Below are positions 12,151 through 23,592 of a DNA stretch of 64,000 nucleotides, in pieces. Where the stretch lies: positions 100,028,771 through 100,092,770 of the forward strand of contig JAVHZZ010000009.1 in the NCBI GenBank assembly GCA_036250195.1, given 5' to 3'. Below the pieces are notes generated by a model that was given only the letters and a program-made list of their open reading frames with translations, was not told where the DNA came from and searched no databases. Positions within the stretch are counted from its first letter, which is position 1. Each line of letters begins with the position of its first letter. A program made the translations under genes and the position numbers. The DNA comes from Mixophyes australis (taxonomy: Eukaryota; Chordata; Amphibia; Anura; Limnodynastidae).

Positions 12151-13289
12151 TCCTCTTAAAACTACATATAGGGTGTGGCTTAGCGACTGATTTTGTCTGG
12201 ATGTGCCTGAGCTGAGCTCCCAAGAAATTCTGGCTTGATTCACTAACATCACCCTTTGCAAAGCCCCTGCCAGTCATGTCTCCCAATGACGAGGGGCTGT
12301 AGTACTCCTGATGCTGCTTGACCAGCCTGCTAGACCCCTGCGTGGCTTCTTGGAGCAGTTTGAATTTCGGCACGGTGTGCCTCTGGACCAGGCGGCATCT
12401 AATTACCTGCTCCAGAACCGGTGGTCCTGACTTTGGATGCATTACCAGCTGAACCTCTATCCGCCCTACCTGCTTCAATCTCCTCAGGCAGCGTTGAGCC
12501 ATACTCTCCATCGGCATTGTGGCTCCGCTTGCTTCTCAACACTGTTCTTAATGGCCATCTTAAATGAAGTGAGGACTGCCTGGCCGGCCACACATGTTCC
12601 AGTCTGGCCAGTCGTGGTCCACGTGGCTCTGCAGACAACTTCGCCCGGACCTGTGTTCCTACACCAGCATGCCAGGTTAACTGATATGTCCAACCTGAGA
12701 GGCTTTTATACAGTCGGTCACTGGCCCAGCAGAGCGGCCTACTTTCCCATCTAGCATGCACTGTTCCAATTGGTGTGCAGCAAATACTGGCATTTAGTAA
12801 CTCTCACAACTTTAGTTTGTCTCTAGACATTGTGACTTTGGGAACTAAGTATTGTGTTTTCTCTGGATTACATCTTCCTGTAATCAGTAATTGACAAAAC
12901 CAGTGCCACTCCGTACATATTGCCTCAAACTGCATCTTAGCCACTTGGAATTGCCCTAGTTGCTCTTCTTACCAGTCTGAACCTGCCTCCTGTATCATGC
13001 AATCAAGGCGCGAGGTCCGGCAATTGCCACTTTAAAACTGGCAATTTCAGTCTGACCATTGTAAGTGACGTCAATCGCCCTGGAGACCTTTTATAACATC
13101 GGAATTTACAGTTGATAGTAAGTTAAGGTGTGGAGAATGTTGGATGTCACTTCTATATGCTATGTCTATATTTAATCGTTGTTGGCCTTACAGTTATCGG
13201 ATTTTTTAGGTTGGTGTAAGTGTTGTCGGCTTTTTTGCTGACGGAAAAATCACTACCACCGGACTCAAAGTTGGTCTCCCCTGAGTTTA
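12151..13289. other. Unclassified, GC-richer segment
   Basis: Base composition rises between about 12200 and 12760, and overlapping open frames exist on both strands (12437-12754 plus; 12074-12517 and 12399-12761 minus). None shows a domain I recognise, and frames open on both strands usually reflect composition. A possible older LTR or LINE 5' region. From about 13010 to 13290 the sequence may be the 5' untranslated part of the LINE that follows. Confidence 0.4.
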
Positions 13290-14420
13290 GCTGACTTCAA
13301 CTCACCTCTACTTTTGTTCCTCCAATGGTTTGTTTTCTTTCACTTAACGCCAAAAGGTTAAACTCCACAAACAAACATAGATTAGTGCTAAGAAATTTCA
13401 CAACCTAAAAAACTGATAACATTGATATTCAGGAAACCCATATCTCCTCTATTTCTGTGCCACAATTCTCTAATCCCTCTTACCCTACCTGTTAAATGTC
13501 CAATGGCCCACCTAGGCATAATGGAGTTACCATACTCTTCAGGAGCTCCTGTACATTTAAGCTGGATCAGATGAAAATCTCATATAAAAATTAATTCTTT
13601 TGAGATGCCTAGGGAAAAGTAATGTTACCTTTAATTACCCTTACTTAGGAAATTCTCTCTTGAGATTAGGAAAGTCAGGATCAGAGCCCTGTTCTTTATG
13701 AACGATTCAAGTTTTGCCCTGGAGCAAAAATTGAATAAGTCTCCCCTCTCCAATGATTAAATCTCCCCCACTGAATTTCATGCATCCTCTGATTTATCCC
13801 AAATTCTTGCGAAATATGACCTATATGACATCTGGAGGGTTAAACACCCTTCTACTCAGAATATTACCTTAGTTTCCCGCGTTCATAACTCATATTCCTG
13901 CATTTATTTGCTACTAGCCTATAAGTGGTCCCTTCAAAATGTTATCTCCATTAATATCTTATCTATCATATGGTCTGCCTACGCCCATCTTCTATGGCAA
14001 TGAGAGGTCTTTTATAAATCTGTATCTGGGTCCTTCAGCATGCATCTTTAGTAATGCTTTTCTTTTCTCCCATTTTGATATCTCGAATGGTGCGAGACAG
14101 GGGTGTCCACTTTTCCCACTTATATTCGTTTTAGCAATTTAACCCCTTGCTGAGAAAATTAGACAATCTTCTTAGTTGTGTATACCACCATTGGCAAAAA
14201 CGTGTCATAAATTGTGCCTTTTCACCAAGGATGCCTTGTAATTTGTGTCAGACCTGGAGACCTCACTGTCTATCCTCCAGGACTATTCTGAGGCATCCTA
14301 CTATAAACTTAATTAATCTAAATGTGTGAAGTTCTCGCCATTGCTACCCTGTCATTTTGCCAGGACGCATTGAAAGAGAAATTTGGATATAATTGGCATG
14401 TTCCCGTATTTTGGCATTCG
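13290..14420 (+). pseudogene. L1/Tx1-like LINE ORF2 remnant
   Basis: Fragments of a non-LTR retrotransposon ORF2. The start (about 13340-13450) reads as the beginning of an APE-type endonuclease: an LN-AKRLNS stretch, then NIDIQETHI, the region with the catalytic Glu. After a large internal loss, 13939-14142 reads as reverse-transcriptase palm sequence with the diagnostic NGARQGCPLFPLIF motif. More degenerate RT sequence follows to about 14420. There are stops and frameshifts throughout. The organisation suggests the L1/Tx1 group common in frogs; the clade is an inference. Confidence 0.7.
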
Positions 14421-14472
14421 CATATGCAAAAATCCATCTGACTCCATTGTTTGTAATTATACTTACTTCACA

Positions 14473-14552
14473 CAGATAAGGCTATTGTCGGGAATCAAAC
14501 TCATGACCCCAGTGCTGTGAGGCAGAAGTGCTAACCACTAAGCCGCCGTGCT
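14473..14552 (-). repeat. Fragment of the 7498-7835 dispersed repeat
   Basis: Matches the right-hand part of that repeat (CACAGATAAGGC ... GAGGCAGAAGTGCTAACCAC ... GTGCT) with few differences. Confidence 0.6.
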
Positions 14553-15494
14553 AATGAAATACATTCTTACTAGCTGCATCATACATCAATATCCATGATA
14601 TTTTTAGTGTATCTTAAATAATTCATGAGATGTTTAAAATACAGTGTATAACTGTTTCTACCATGTAAAAATATATCATGTGCATTTAGTGGATGTTCTA
14701 CATTTGACAAGTTAATTACTTTCAAATGCTGCTTGAATTCAAAACATCATATGCTAAATATGTCTATGACCAATGCTAACATCTTGCTTTTTTTAAGGAA
14801 AGTACTAAATGACTTTTTTATAATAGCACATAATATGAAACACACATTATACCAAGTACAGTAAATGAAACCTGGAAGAGATAATAGTTGATTTACTCTT
14901 TCTTTTTTACTGTGAAACAAAGTTATATCCAAACTTTGACAGACTTCAACTCTGGGAAAAATATACGAGAAGTTATATTTTATGAGATAGCTAAAAATTT
15001 TGAATGGACAGAATGTCACATTAAAGGTCAGATATCAACAAATGATTTGGCAGTGATTTTATCGACAGACAGTATGAACTATGATATTGTCTCCCAGCCC
15101 AACCAGCTTGTAATAAATGATTTTAGCAAAATAAAATTATTTCATAGAAGTTTGGTAAAAGGATGAGCCTCCTGAAGAAATCTTAGTTGTACTGCTGTAG
15201 TTATAGAAAGACCATTTAACAAAATAGGCATCCTAGATGTACGGTGAACAGTTGTATTAAATATGTTTTAAGTGTGCCTAAAAATTAAGGCTTCTTAACA
15301 ATAATTCATAAATGAAATAATAAGTCATAAACATCTATTAAATGCTTATGTGATTCAAGAAACATATTCTAGAGCTATTGTATGCAGAAAATCTGTATAC
15401 TGTATATCCTTGAACATTGGGAACTCCCCTTCCCCAAATATAGTTTATATACCCTGGACCCTGTTTGGAATTAGCGTTGCCCTTCTGTACTGTT
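14553..15494. other. AT-rich, no gene recognised
   Basis: A 92-codon frame at 14888-15166 (plus) shows no domain I recognise and overlaps a frame on the other strand. Nothing else is supported. Confidence 0.45.
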
Positions 15495-15747
15495 AAGTAA
15501 ATTTACTAGCCTACATTATCTAAGAGTTATTTACTGTGAGTTACCAGCCAGTGCAAGTCCGTGTTTTAGTTCTCCCTTGGACTCAATGCTTTGGTCTATA
15601 ATATTCTGCCCCCTGGCAAAGATATATCCTTGGTTGTCCTTTCTATCTCCCAGGTCTGAAGATCTGCCTCAGTTGATTGGAGCGCAGTGGTCCCCCAGAT
15701 TGCAACTGCACTGAATGTCTGCTTTGTATGTTTCCTGTGGTGGTAGT

Positions 15748-16320
15748 CAGGCTAACGACTCTCATTATGCTGACAAAGATTATATTTACAAAATAATTTC
15801 GATTTTCACAATGCCTATAAAAAAAAAGCAGACTTACTATAAAAATGACAGTGTACATGCCCGACATGCTTCTGCTACATACCGATTGCTGAAAATGACG
15901 GCACTTTCCATTTACGTTACTTATCAGAGCTACAGTGATATTTCGGGATTTAAAGCGGAAATGCCAGGACGACTTTATTAGCTAATTTAAAGTTTAGGGT
16001 TAGTGTTAACATTGGGGTTAGGGTTAGGGTGAGGATTAGGTTTAGGGTTAAAATTACAAACACCATCAACACTTTTACATTACACATGGTGCCTGACATT
16101 GCTGCTTTAAATACAGAAATATCACTGTCGCTATGACAACTGGCGTAAATACAAACTGCCATCATTTCCAGGAATCAGTATATAGCGGAAGCATGTCAGC
16201 CATGTACACTGTCATTTTTATGGTAATTCTGCTTTTTATTTTTATAGGCATTGTGGAAATCGGAATTGTTTTGTAGGTATACTCTTTGTCGGCATAATGA
16301 GAGCCATTAAGTTGTACACA
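15748..16320. mobile_element. Long foldback element with telomere-like core
   Basis: Two imperfect inverted arms of about 230 bp (15748-15978 and 16085-16320) flank a short core. Arms share long blocks such as GCTCTCATTATGCCGACAAA / ACTCTCATTATGCTGACAAA, ACAATGCCTATAAAAA and ATGACAGTGTACATG. The core (about 16005-16045) contains GGGTTAGGGTTAGGG-type vertebrate telomere motifs. TTAA or a one-base variant abuts both arm ends, hinting at a TTAA target as in piggyBac or Kolobok. Sequences outside the arms resemble each other (about 15495-15545 and 16525-16590, TAGCCTACA...TTATTTACTGT), so it may sit within an older duplicated repeat. Confidence 0.75.
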
Positions 16321-17043
16321 ACCCGTCTCCTGTTGGCAGTACCTTCTACCCGGTGAAACAGCTCTCTGACACCAGCAGACCCTTTCTTGGAGGACACTCA
16401 CACACATCTACCTGCATCTGGAGATCTCACGAGTGGGGCTCTCTTGAACTGCCAGAGATTGGGGGTGTCAATTCTGTTTCTGTCTCTCTGATGTCCTGTT
16501 GGCTACCCTACTATTCATAAACACAGTATTAAATATATTCTTTAGCCTACACTATTTCAGACTTATTTACTGTCACTGTTTAAGTGCCATTGGTGCTGCA
16601 GTGGAATCACTCCGACTGTGTTGTGGCCACTGATTATTTCAACTTTTTAACACTGCTGTACTCCTGTGGTTGCACATGGAAATATAACTGAATAACGGCC
16701 TAACTCTTACAACCTTTTTATTTAGTATGTATCTATATCTTACAATACTGTAAGATAATTCTGTTTATGCTTTAAGTTCCTAATGTCTTGTCTAAAATAA
16801 TAAACAATGTACATTTTCCAAATTGGGTCCTAACAAATGTTAAGGCTACACAAATCGCACCTCAAATCTATGTCCCTGGTACCAAAGCAGGCCCCTTATA
16901 TTAAAAACAAAGCCCTGTGCTAAGTACTTATGATCCTTGGAAAGTCACCTAGATCATTTAGTTTATCTCAACAAACTCCAGTTTTCAGTTTGTTAAATCC
17001 ATTTTTCTTAAACAAATATCAATATGGAAGCTATTTCTGTAAG

Positions 17044-17057
17044 CCCCCCCCCCCCCC
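17044..17057. repeat. Poly-C run
   Basis: Fourteen consecutive C residues. Confidence 0.95.
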
Positions 17058-17108
17058 AGTTTTGTCTTCCCTTTCCTCTACCCATTTCTTCTACATATCA
17101 TCTACAGT

Positions 17109-17790
17109 TATGTTTTGAGGAGTCTTCTTGCAAATCTACATGTTTATTCACTTCCATCCCTTTAAATAGTTTTACTGCCTTTTCCCCAATCAAACTGGTA
17201 GTCGTAACAATGGACACAAATGTGTCACTTTAAGTTCCCAACTTCAAACAGCTCTTGCTCCTAAAGAAAATTTGCTTAAAAATCCATTTACTCAGAGGAG
17301 GAGTGCCATTTATCATGAAGGACATTAACATAGCCCTCAATCCTAAACTGGATAGATCCTCTTCAGCCTTCAAATCTACTTCTAACATTAATTTTACTTT
17401 ACTGCTTTTAATTAGCTACTTACTGTGTATGATCTCTATGATGTTTGAAGAGCTAGACACTTTAGGCCTGATCCATCAAAGCACGCATTCTCAGCACAAC
17501 CTGCATTTAATATTAAACGTACGTATTTAGGCTTTGCGTATTCCCAAATTCATTAAGGCACAGATCTCAAGATACATGTACTTTTGAAATCGGGGGCATG
17601 TCTGCTGTAGGATGCGTTCATTACCTATGTGAATTATAAATTTTGCAAAAGAGCATAACAAAAGCATTAATGATAAAACAGTTTGAAAAAAAGTGTTTGT
17701 TCTATTTTATTTGAAGAGTCTTCTTACAAATCTACATGTTTATTCACTTACATCCCTTTAAATAGTTTTACGACCTATAGTTTTTTCCCT
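17109..17790. repeat. Pair of 70-bp direct repeats flanking an insert
   Basis: About 17109-17185 and about 17704-17790 share GTCTTCTTRCAAATCTACATG and TCCCTTTAAATAGTTTTA with few differences. The first copy leads into the LINE endonuclease remnant. The interval holds that remnant plus a MITE-like sequence starting GGCCTGATCCATCAAAGC at about 17464. Confidence 0.7.
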
Positions 17791-19620
17791 ATGCACAGGT
17801 GGGTTAATCTAGTTTTCTGGGTCAGTAATTATTCCTGAAGAGTTTGGGTCCATACCAGATATATCTCTTCCATATTATCAACCTTTCCCTAATAAGTAGA
17901 ATGTCATAAACCAACAATTTTTAATATGACCTGTCGGTGGTGCTCCCTGAATACAGAGTAATAATCCAGCATAAACCATCAACTTTTATTATGACATATA
18001 GGTGGTGTTTCCCTGAATACAGATACTAATCTAGCAACCAAAACAAATTCTATGCCTACAGGGGCTCTCTGGGCAGGGTGACCCTATAGGAATACACTTT
18101 GTTTTTGTTGCTAGATAACTCAGTAATTATCCCACCTGTTTCTACAGACAGAAAGCCTGAAAAACTGTTGGTAGCTCTTGAGAACTGGGTTCGAGTATCT
18201 CTGTCCTAGACCATGAAGATTCCCTAGATAAATTGTATTATGGTTATTATAACTTTATTAAAATAATAAACTGTATTATCATTGGAAGGGAAGAAAATAA
18301 TGCAAGATACCCTCTACATCTACCGATAAACAAACATCCCAGAGAAAACATCAACATTTCAAGCATTAGACACAATAAAAAAATAATTGCGGGGTCCAAA
18401 ATTGTTTAGAAAGCCAATTAATGCCCTTGGCATATCATCATAAGTATAACCCTTCTAACCTTAAAATGAAGACAGATTTACTGGAAACAAGGAAAAAAAC
18501 AACAGCTTCATCTCTGTTCCAAATTCAAAAAGCCTTAGCTCACCTCAACCAAAATTCTATAGTCTGGGTAACAGGGTAAGTAGATTATTAGCTTTTAAGT
18601 GAGAGGGAAGAATGCAATAAATATGGTCAAAAGCCTGCTATAATAATAACAAGATTAAAATTGTAAATCCCCTAGATATTGTAAAATGTAATATAATATA
18701 TAATATAACCTTAAAAGATATAAGTCTACCTTCCAACTCTCTGTGAACACTGTTACTCCTTTTTGGGAAAACTTAACCTCTCCATTCTTTCGCCTGAAGA
18801 GACACACTCACTTAGTGCCTCTTGGACTGATGATGAAATAAAAAGAGCTATTATGTCCCTAAAGGTAGTTAAAGTCCCTGCCCATGATTGCTTCACCAAA
18901 CACTTACATTCCTCTTTTCAACCTGACCTAATTCCTATTTTATCCCGATTAATCAAAAAAGACACAAATCATTACAATAGTTAAGCCAGGAGCAGATCCA
19001 TTTTGGACATCAAAATTCTACCGCAAATAGTAATTAAGGATCAAGTGGGATTTCTTCTAGGTAGGCAAGCCCCAGACAACAAACATGAGGTCAGTTGGTA
19101 ATAAAATTGCTCATCACAATGCTAGTTTTAAACCCTTAGTTCTGCCTTTTCTCTATGCAGATTAAGCATTTAATTGATTATATTGGGGATATCAATCAAA
19201 TTCGTAACTAAATTTGGGTTTACAGGTTTCTTTCTACAAGCAATTCTTACATTATACAATGTCCATGGGCTTAAATTTATAGCAAAGGCCTTCTATATTC
19301 TAATTTTGGAATTCTGAAATGGAATTAGGCAGGGGTGCTCTCTTCTCCAATTTATTTTTGCTCTAGCCAAAGAGTCATTAGTAGAGAAGATTGGGTGTGT
19401 CTCAATAATACATATAAATTTAACTGCCAAAACTCATCTATAAATTCTTTAAATTTCCAAATGTATTAACCGCATTGAAATATTGGTCAAAATTCTCCAC
19501 AGATTGAAAATAAATTCAGTTAAGCAATTCGGCCTAATGTTTTTAAATTCTGTTGAAAGAATTGCAGTGGGTGATATTCTGTACATGTCCACTACTGTAA
19601 AATCTGTTGTCTGAGGTCTA
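17190..19620 (+). pseudogene. L1/Tx1-like LINE ORF2 remnant, interrupted
   Basis: A second non-LTR retrotransposon copy, heavily decayed. 17200-17440 reads as APE endonuclease with the INIALNPKLDRSSS motif, the asparagine/aspartate region of the active site. 17463-17900 is foreign or rearranged. From about 18400 the linker before the RT is visible, 18763-18984 gives the RT N-terminal region (TDDEIKRAIMSLK...), and about 19330-19400 gives NGIRQGCSLLQFIFALA, the RT palm motif also seen at 14090. There are many stops. It probably derives from the same family as the 13.3-14.4 kb copy; the two could even be parts of one element split by later insertions. Confidence 0.65.
17908..18035 (+). repeat. 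Two-unit tandem duplication, about 64 bp
   Basis: Consecutive units both read CATAAACCA.CAA.TTTTATATGAC-like, then GGTGGTG, then CCCTGAATACAGA, then TAATC.AGC. Confidence 0.65.
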
Positions 19621-19957
19621 TAATCTAGTCAATCAGGTGATAATTACCTATTTACTTCCCTCCCCCGAGATTGCTTTACTACAACATTACCCTTCACACC
19701 TCCAAGCCCATGACAAAAATATAACTAATCACATTCTTATAGCTACCACAGCTGGTATCAGTCAACACTGGAAAGATCCTTCTATACCTTATTTGTTTAA
19801 AAAAAAAATTGCGCATAAAGTTATTTTTTTTAAACCCATTGTTTAAACATTTTCAATAAAAAAATCTGAGTTAAAAAAAAAAACAATCCCTGAGTTTTTG
19901 AATCTACAAGACAAGTATCAACACTGGTGGCTGATGGAGGTAGTGAAATGACATATA

Positions 19958-20109
19958 GGGGTAAATGTATCAAGCTGAGACTTTTCCGGCGGGTTTGAAA
20001 AGTGGAGATGCCTATAGCAACCAATCAGATTCTAGTTGTCATTTTGTAGACTGATAAATATAAATGATAGCTAGAATCCGGAAAACTCTCAGCTTGATAC
20101 ATTTACCCC
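19958..20109. mobile_element. MITE family C, 152 bp (3-bp ATA duplication)
   Basis: Terminal inverted repeats are perfect over 20 or more bases, starting GGGGTAAATGTATCAAGCTG and ending with its complement. ATA flanks both sides (19955-19957, 20110-20112). A second inverted pair lies near the centre (ATTCTAG / CTAGAAT). No coding capacity. The 3-bp A/T target duplication fits PIF/Harbinger mobilisation. Confidence 0.8.
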
Positions 20110-20119
20110 ATAGTATATG

Positions 20120-20455
20120 TTTTGGTGTACACTGGGAAACTTGGTATGAGTCGAACAACATTTGCAAGAGATATCTGATAATTGTTGTTAATCGAGCACA
20201 TTGCTTCATAGCAGCAGTGTGCCCATCTGTGAGTGGAATTTTTCAGTAAGGTAATGCTCCATGACACAAGGTTAGGATAATAATGGAATGGTTTCAGGAA
20301 CATGACATTCAGTGTAATACAGTTAAATGTCAAAATCCAGTAGAGTATCTATGGGGTGAGCTTGAAAACACTCAACAGAGTAGAGATTCAATACTAACTA
20401 ATTTGCAAAACTATGGACACATTTCAATTGACAGTAATATTTTTTCTCTTTAGTG
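20120..20455 (+). pseudogene. Tc1/mariner transposase fragment
   Basis: Around 20248-20420 shifted frames give a block with NAPWHK-type second-aspartate context, then about 30 residues later VEYLWGELEN, the last-acidic-residue region of DD34E enzymes. The fragment differs from the Tc1 remnant at 1185-1852 and is badly broken. Moderate confidence because each match is short. Confidence 0.5.
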
Positions 20456-21616
20456 AATATACTTTTACCATATTTTAGGAAGTCAGGAAATCAACTACCA
20501 ACTATCATTTCATTTTAGTATTGTAGACTTTCAATCTTTTTACAAATCCCATATCCTCTCAAAAATAACACAATCTGTCAACAGAATAAAGTAAAACAGC
20601 TGACAAACTGAATTTTGATAACAAATTCATTTTGTCATCAAAATGCATGTTGTCACATTTCATTCTTCTGCTTGATAAAATACTATTATGTTGACAAAAA
20701 AAGGTACTGTATAAAATGTAATTCTCCGACACTGATAGCCTGTCCTCTAAAAGCAATACACTATACGACAATGACAATATACAGCACATATTTTCAACTT
20801 GATAAAACAATGGATGATTATGGTCCACTTGGGATTTGTGTTTGATAAAAGAAACCAAGTAATAGAGAATTTCAAATAATCAACTATTTATATTAAGTAT
20901 TATTTTATTATAGATTTCTAAAACAGCAACATCCCCACAGCATTGTAAAGATTAAACAGTTTATATGGGGCATTTTAACAATTGTATCATTTTAACATTT
21001 ACACAACATGGGGCAAAATAGGAATGTTCAAATAAAGCTTACAATCTAAAGGAGAAAAAGTGCAGAAATCAATAAGGGGACCAGTTAGAGTGTGTACTGA
21101 AAATCAGTTTGCAATGACAGTGCTTTCTCGCATGAAAGGATAACAGTTGTGATTCCGCTACTACACACTATTCCATTTCCAAGTAAAAAGTAGTTAAGAT
21201 GCTAACCTATGAGGTCAGTAAAGCGGATTGTTATGGGATCAGTTTTTAGGGAGCACTTAAAAGGTACAAAAAACAAAAGGAGGGATGGGGAATGTTTCCA
21301 AGTAGTGTAATATACTGTATTTTGCTTGGAACAAACAGTGTGTTTTAAATGTAGCAGGCAAATGTAACAGTATTCAGAATCACTCCAAGTCTGTCAGCAA
21401 AGTGTACATGTTAGAAATGCCCTCTTCATCAAACAAATACCACTGAAAATGAGTTTGTGCAGAGTGTATATTATTACTAGAGTGAAAGGCTGTGCATCCT
21501 TCTACTCCGCAAGCCTTGTACACCCATTTTTTTATTTTAATGATCTCACTTTGCAAAATGATTTTTTTTTTTTATTACACTAGGAACACCAGTGTACCCA
21601 ATGCATATTTAGCAAG
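20456..21616. other. AT-rich, nothing firmly recognised
   Basis: A weak resemblance to the 7498-7835 dispersed repeat exists at about 20935-21060 (CAGCATTGTAAAG...GCTTACAATCTAAAG). Otherwise no gene or repeat is supported. Confidence 0.4.
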
Positions 21617-21624
21617 ATGTTTAA

Positions 21625-22224
21625 CAGGACCTGATTAAGGTTTAAGGGTGCCCTAAGCTAAAACACTCATAGTACCCCTTCCCCTTTGCCCTCCATGCTA
21701 GGTTAATATGCAATAGGTCATAATGAACTCATCCTTTATTTAAAATCTAGTCCCCCCCACCAATCTTTATGTCCCCGTATTTTCGAAACTCAGTTCCATT
21801 TGGCTTTTTAAAAGAGTCTCGGCAATCTTTGTCAGTTATTTCATTTTCATTGAAATCAAAACTGCAAAATAGAACAGAGGCATGATCGAGCACTGCTGAG
21901 GGGGAAAGAAGAGGGGTTTGTCACATCTGCGCCTGTTATCATCCTTGTCTCTCTTGCTCACTTATCCTCAAGTGCCTACCCAAATATGACTAATTGTTTT
22001 CAGCCTTTATCATGGGAATATTAAAACCTTACTATATTTTTACATTTGTATATATACTTTCCTGTATTCTTTTTACTTTGAGGAACAACTTTTCTCTTAT
22101 ATTTTAAAATGAATTTCAGTTTATAACTCTCCGTGTCATAATTTTGCATCTAAAAAATGTTGCATTCCAAAAGACTTGCACCCTAGGAGGCAGCCTAGTC
22201 AGCCTATTGGATTATCAGTCCCTT
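21625..22224. mobile_element. hAT-like element with 8-bp duplication
   Basis: A 600-bp block starting CAGGACCTGATTAAGG and ending ATTATCAGTCCCTT is flanked by a perfect 8-bp direct repeat ATGTTTAA (21617-21624 and 22225-22232). Eight-bp duplications and ends starting CAG are hallmarks of hAT. The terminal inverted repeats match only partly, so the element is old or the ends are shifted by a base or two. No transposase frame is visible. Confidence 0.6.
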
Positions 22225-22232
22225 ATGTTTAA

Positions 22233-23286
22233 CACCTAAGCTCCTACTAATTCCTGACCAGTGCAAACTTCTGCTCCTCTGCAGGTTAGCGGCCACATGG
22301 GCCTGGAGCTTAACATTATGAAGTGCTCATTGTGAGCAGCACCGTGCACCACCAAAGAGGCCTCTCTCCAACTATCGCCTTCTCCCTCTCCTCATCCCTT
22401 AAAATAGCAAAGATTGAGCCATTGAACCAACATAGACAAAAATTGGAAAACCATAGTATACGGTGAGTCTGAACACTTTTTTAAATTGTAATTAGACGAA
22501 ATACAAATATCTTTCTGTATTTAGAAAACAATTTTGTAAACTCAGCTTAACAGTATGTTTTTCCTATAAAACTTGTGGATGGGGAGATTACAGAAGTTTA
22601 CACATCCTTAATGGAATTGCAGCTTTTTGATATGTAAAGCATGAAATCAACATAATTCATGGCAGACCTTTGCAATATTTGGTTTCTAGGAAAGAAGCTG
22701 CCTTGAGAAATGCAGAGATTTTGGAAGTTAAGACTGATAATAAATCCAGCTTTGAGGGCATAACTGGCCTCTATGTATCAGAAGCTGAGCAGAATATTAT
22801 ATTAGGTATGTCACATTGTAGGTGAAGCTGAGCAATGTACTGTAGATCTCTAGAGAGGTGAAAACTAATAAATAGTAATTTATTAATGCAAAAAGTACAG
22901 GAGAGCAGGAAGGCAAGTGCACAGAGCTGCAGAGAACTTATGGCGGTGCATAGGATCTGCTGTTAAAAAAATCTGTATACCTTGTAGAAAAAAACACAGT
23001 GCATAATTAATCCCATTTTCTAATTAGAAGAAAATCCAGTTAAACTTTCATAGAAAAAAAAGTAAAATAAGTATAAAAAATAATTTTCCATATATATTGA
23101 AAATAAAAAAATATTATTATAATAATAAAACATTTTTTGTTTTGCACTGCCAGTGCTATTGCTATTCTGAGATAGTGAGAGCTATAGCAATAGGAATTAC
23201 AGTTGAAGTTCATGGTAAATAGGATTCAATAGCCTTCAACAGAGTGCCTTGGTGAAAGCAATTACTGGCGATGCCCAATGATATCG
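22233..23286. other. AT-rich, nothing recognised
   Basis: No supported gene or repeat; includes A/T homopolymer-rich sequence at about 23040-23140. Confidence 0.5.
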
Positions 23287-23294
23287 TTCATCAG

Positions 23295-23485
23295 CAGGGG
23301 CGGGCTGGACCGGGAGGCAGGGGGGCAGCGGGCCCCCGGGCCGCTCAGTCTAACGGCTACTCAGGCCGGCCGCCCCTCGCCCCAGGGTGAAAAAATAGCA
23401 CAATATTACCGGCGGCCGAATTGCGTATCATGTGATGCGGCCGCCTGTGCGCCCCCCCGGGCTGATACCTGCCAGCCCGCGCCTG
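23295..23485. mobile_element. hAT MITE, 191 bp, GC-rich
   Basis: Ends CAGGGGCGGGCTGG and CCAGCCCGCGCCTG are near-perfect inverted repeats and start with CAGGGGCG, typical of hAT. Flanks TTCATCAG (23287-23294) and TTCATCCG (23486-23493) match at 7 of 8 positions. The island of very high GC stands out against AT-rich surroundings and contains several NotI/EagI-like words. Open frames across it are composition artefacts. Confidence 0.82.
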
Positions 23486-23511
23486 TTCATCCGCCAGGGG
23501 AGCTTGAATGA

Positions 23512-23592
23512 TGGGGAGAAGCCCTATCTCCAGCAAAACAACACCCATTTTTGTCAGAGAAAGGGATTTTCTCCCTATAATAAATAGGGACC
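23512..23592. mobile_element. Short foldback MITE family D, copy 1
   Basis: GGGAGAAGCCCTATCTCC at the left pairs imperfectly with GGGATTTTCTCCC at the right. A relative with clearer ends lies at 42388-42480. Confidence 0.45.

Noticed and set aside
12074..12761. Overlapping frames of 105-147 codons on both strands
   Set aside because: Open on both strands because of GC-richer composition; no motif, and they overlap the end of the decayed pol.
14888..15166. 92-codon frame as a possible host exon
   Set aside because: No recognisable domain, and the 5' end overlaps another frame on the opposite strand.
16005..16045. True chromosome-end telomere
   Set aside because: Only a few TTAGGG-like units inside an inverted-repeat element with repeat-rich sequence on both sides.
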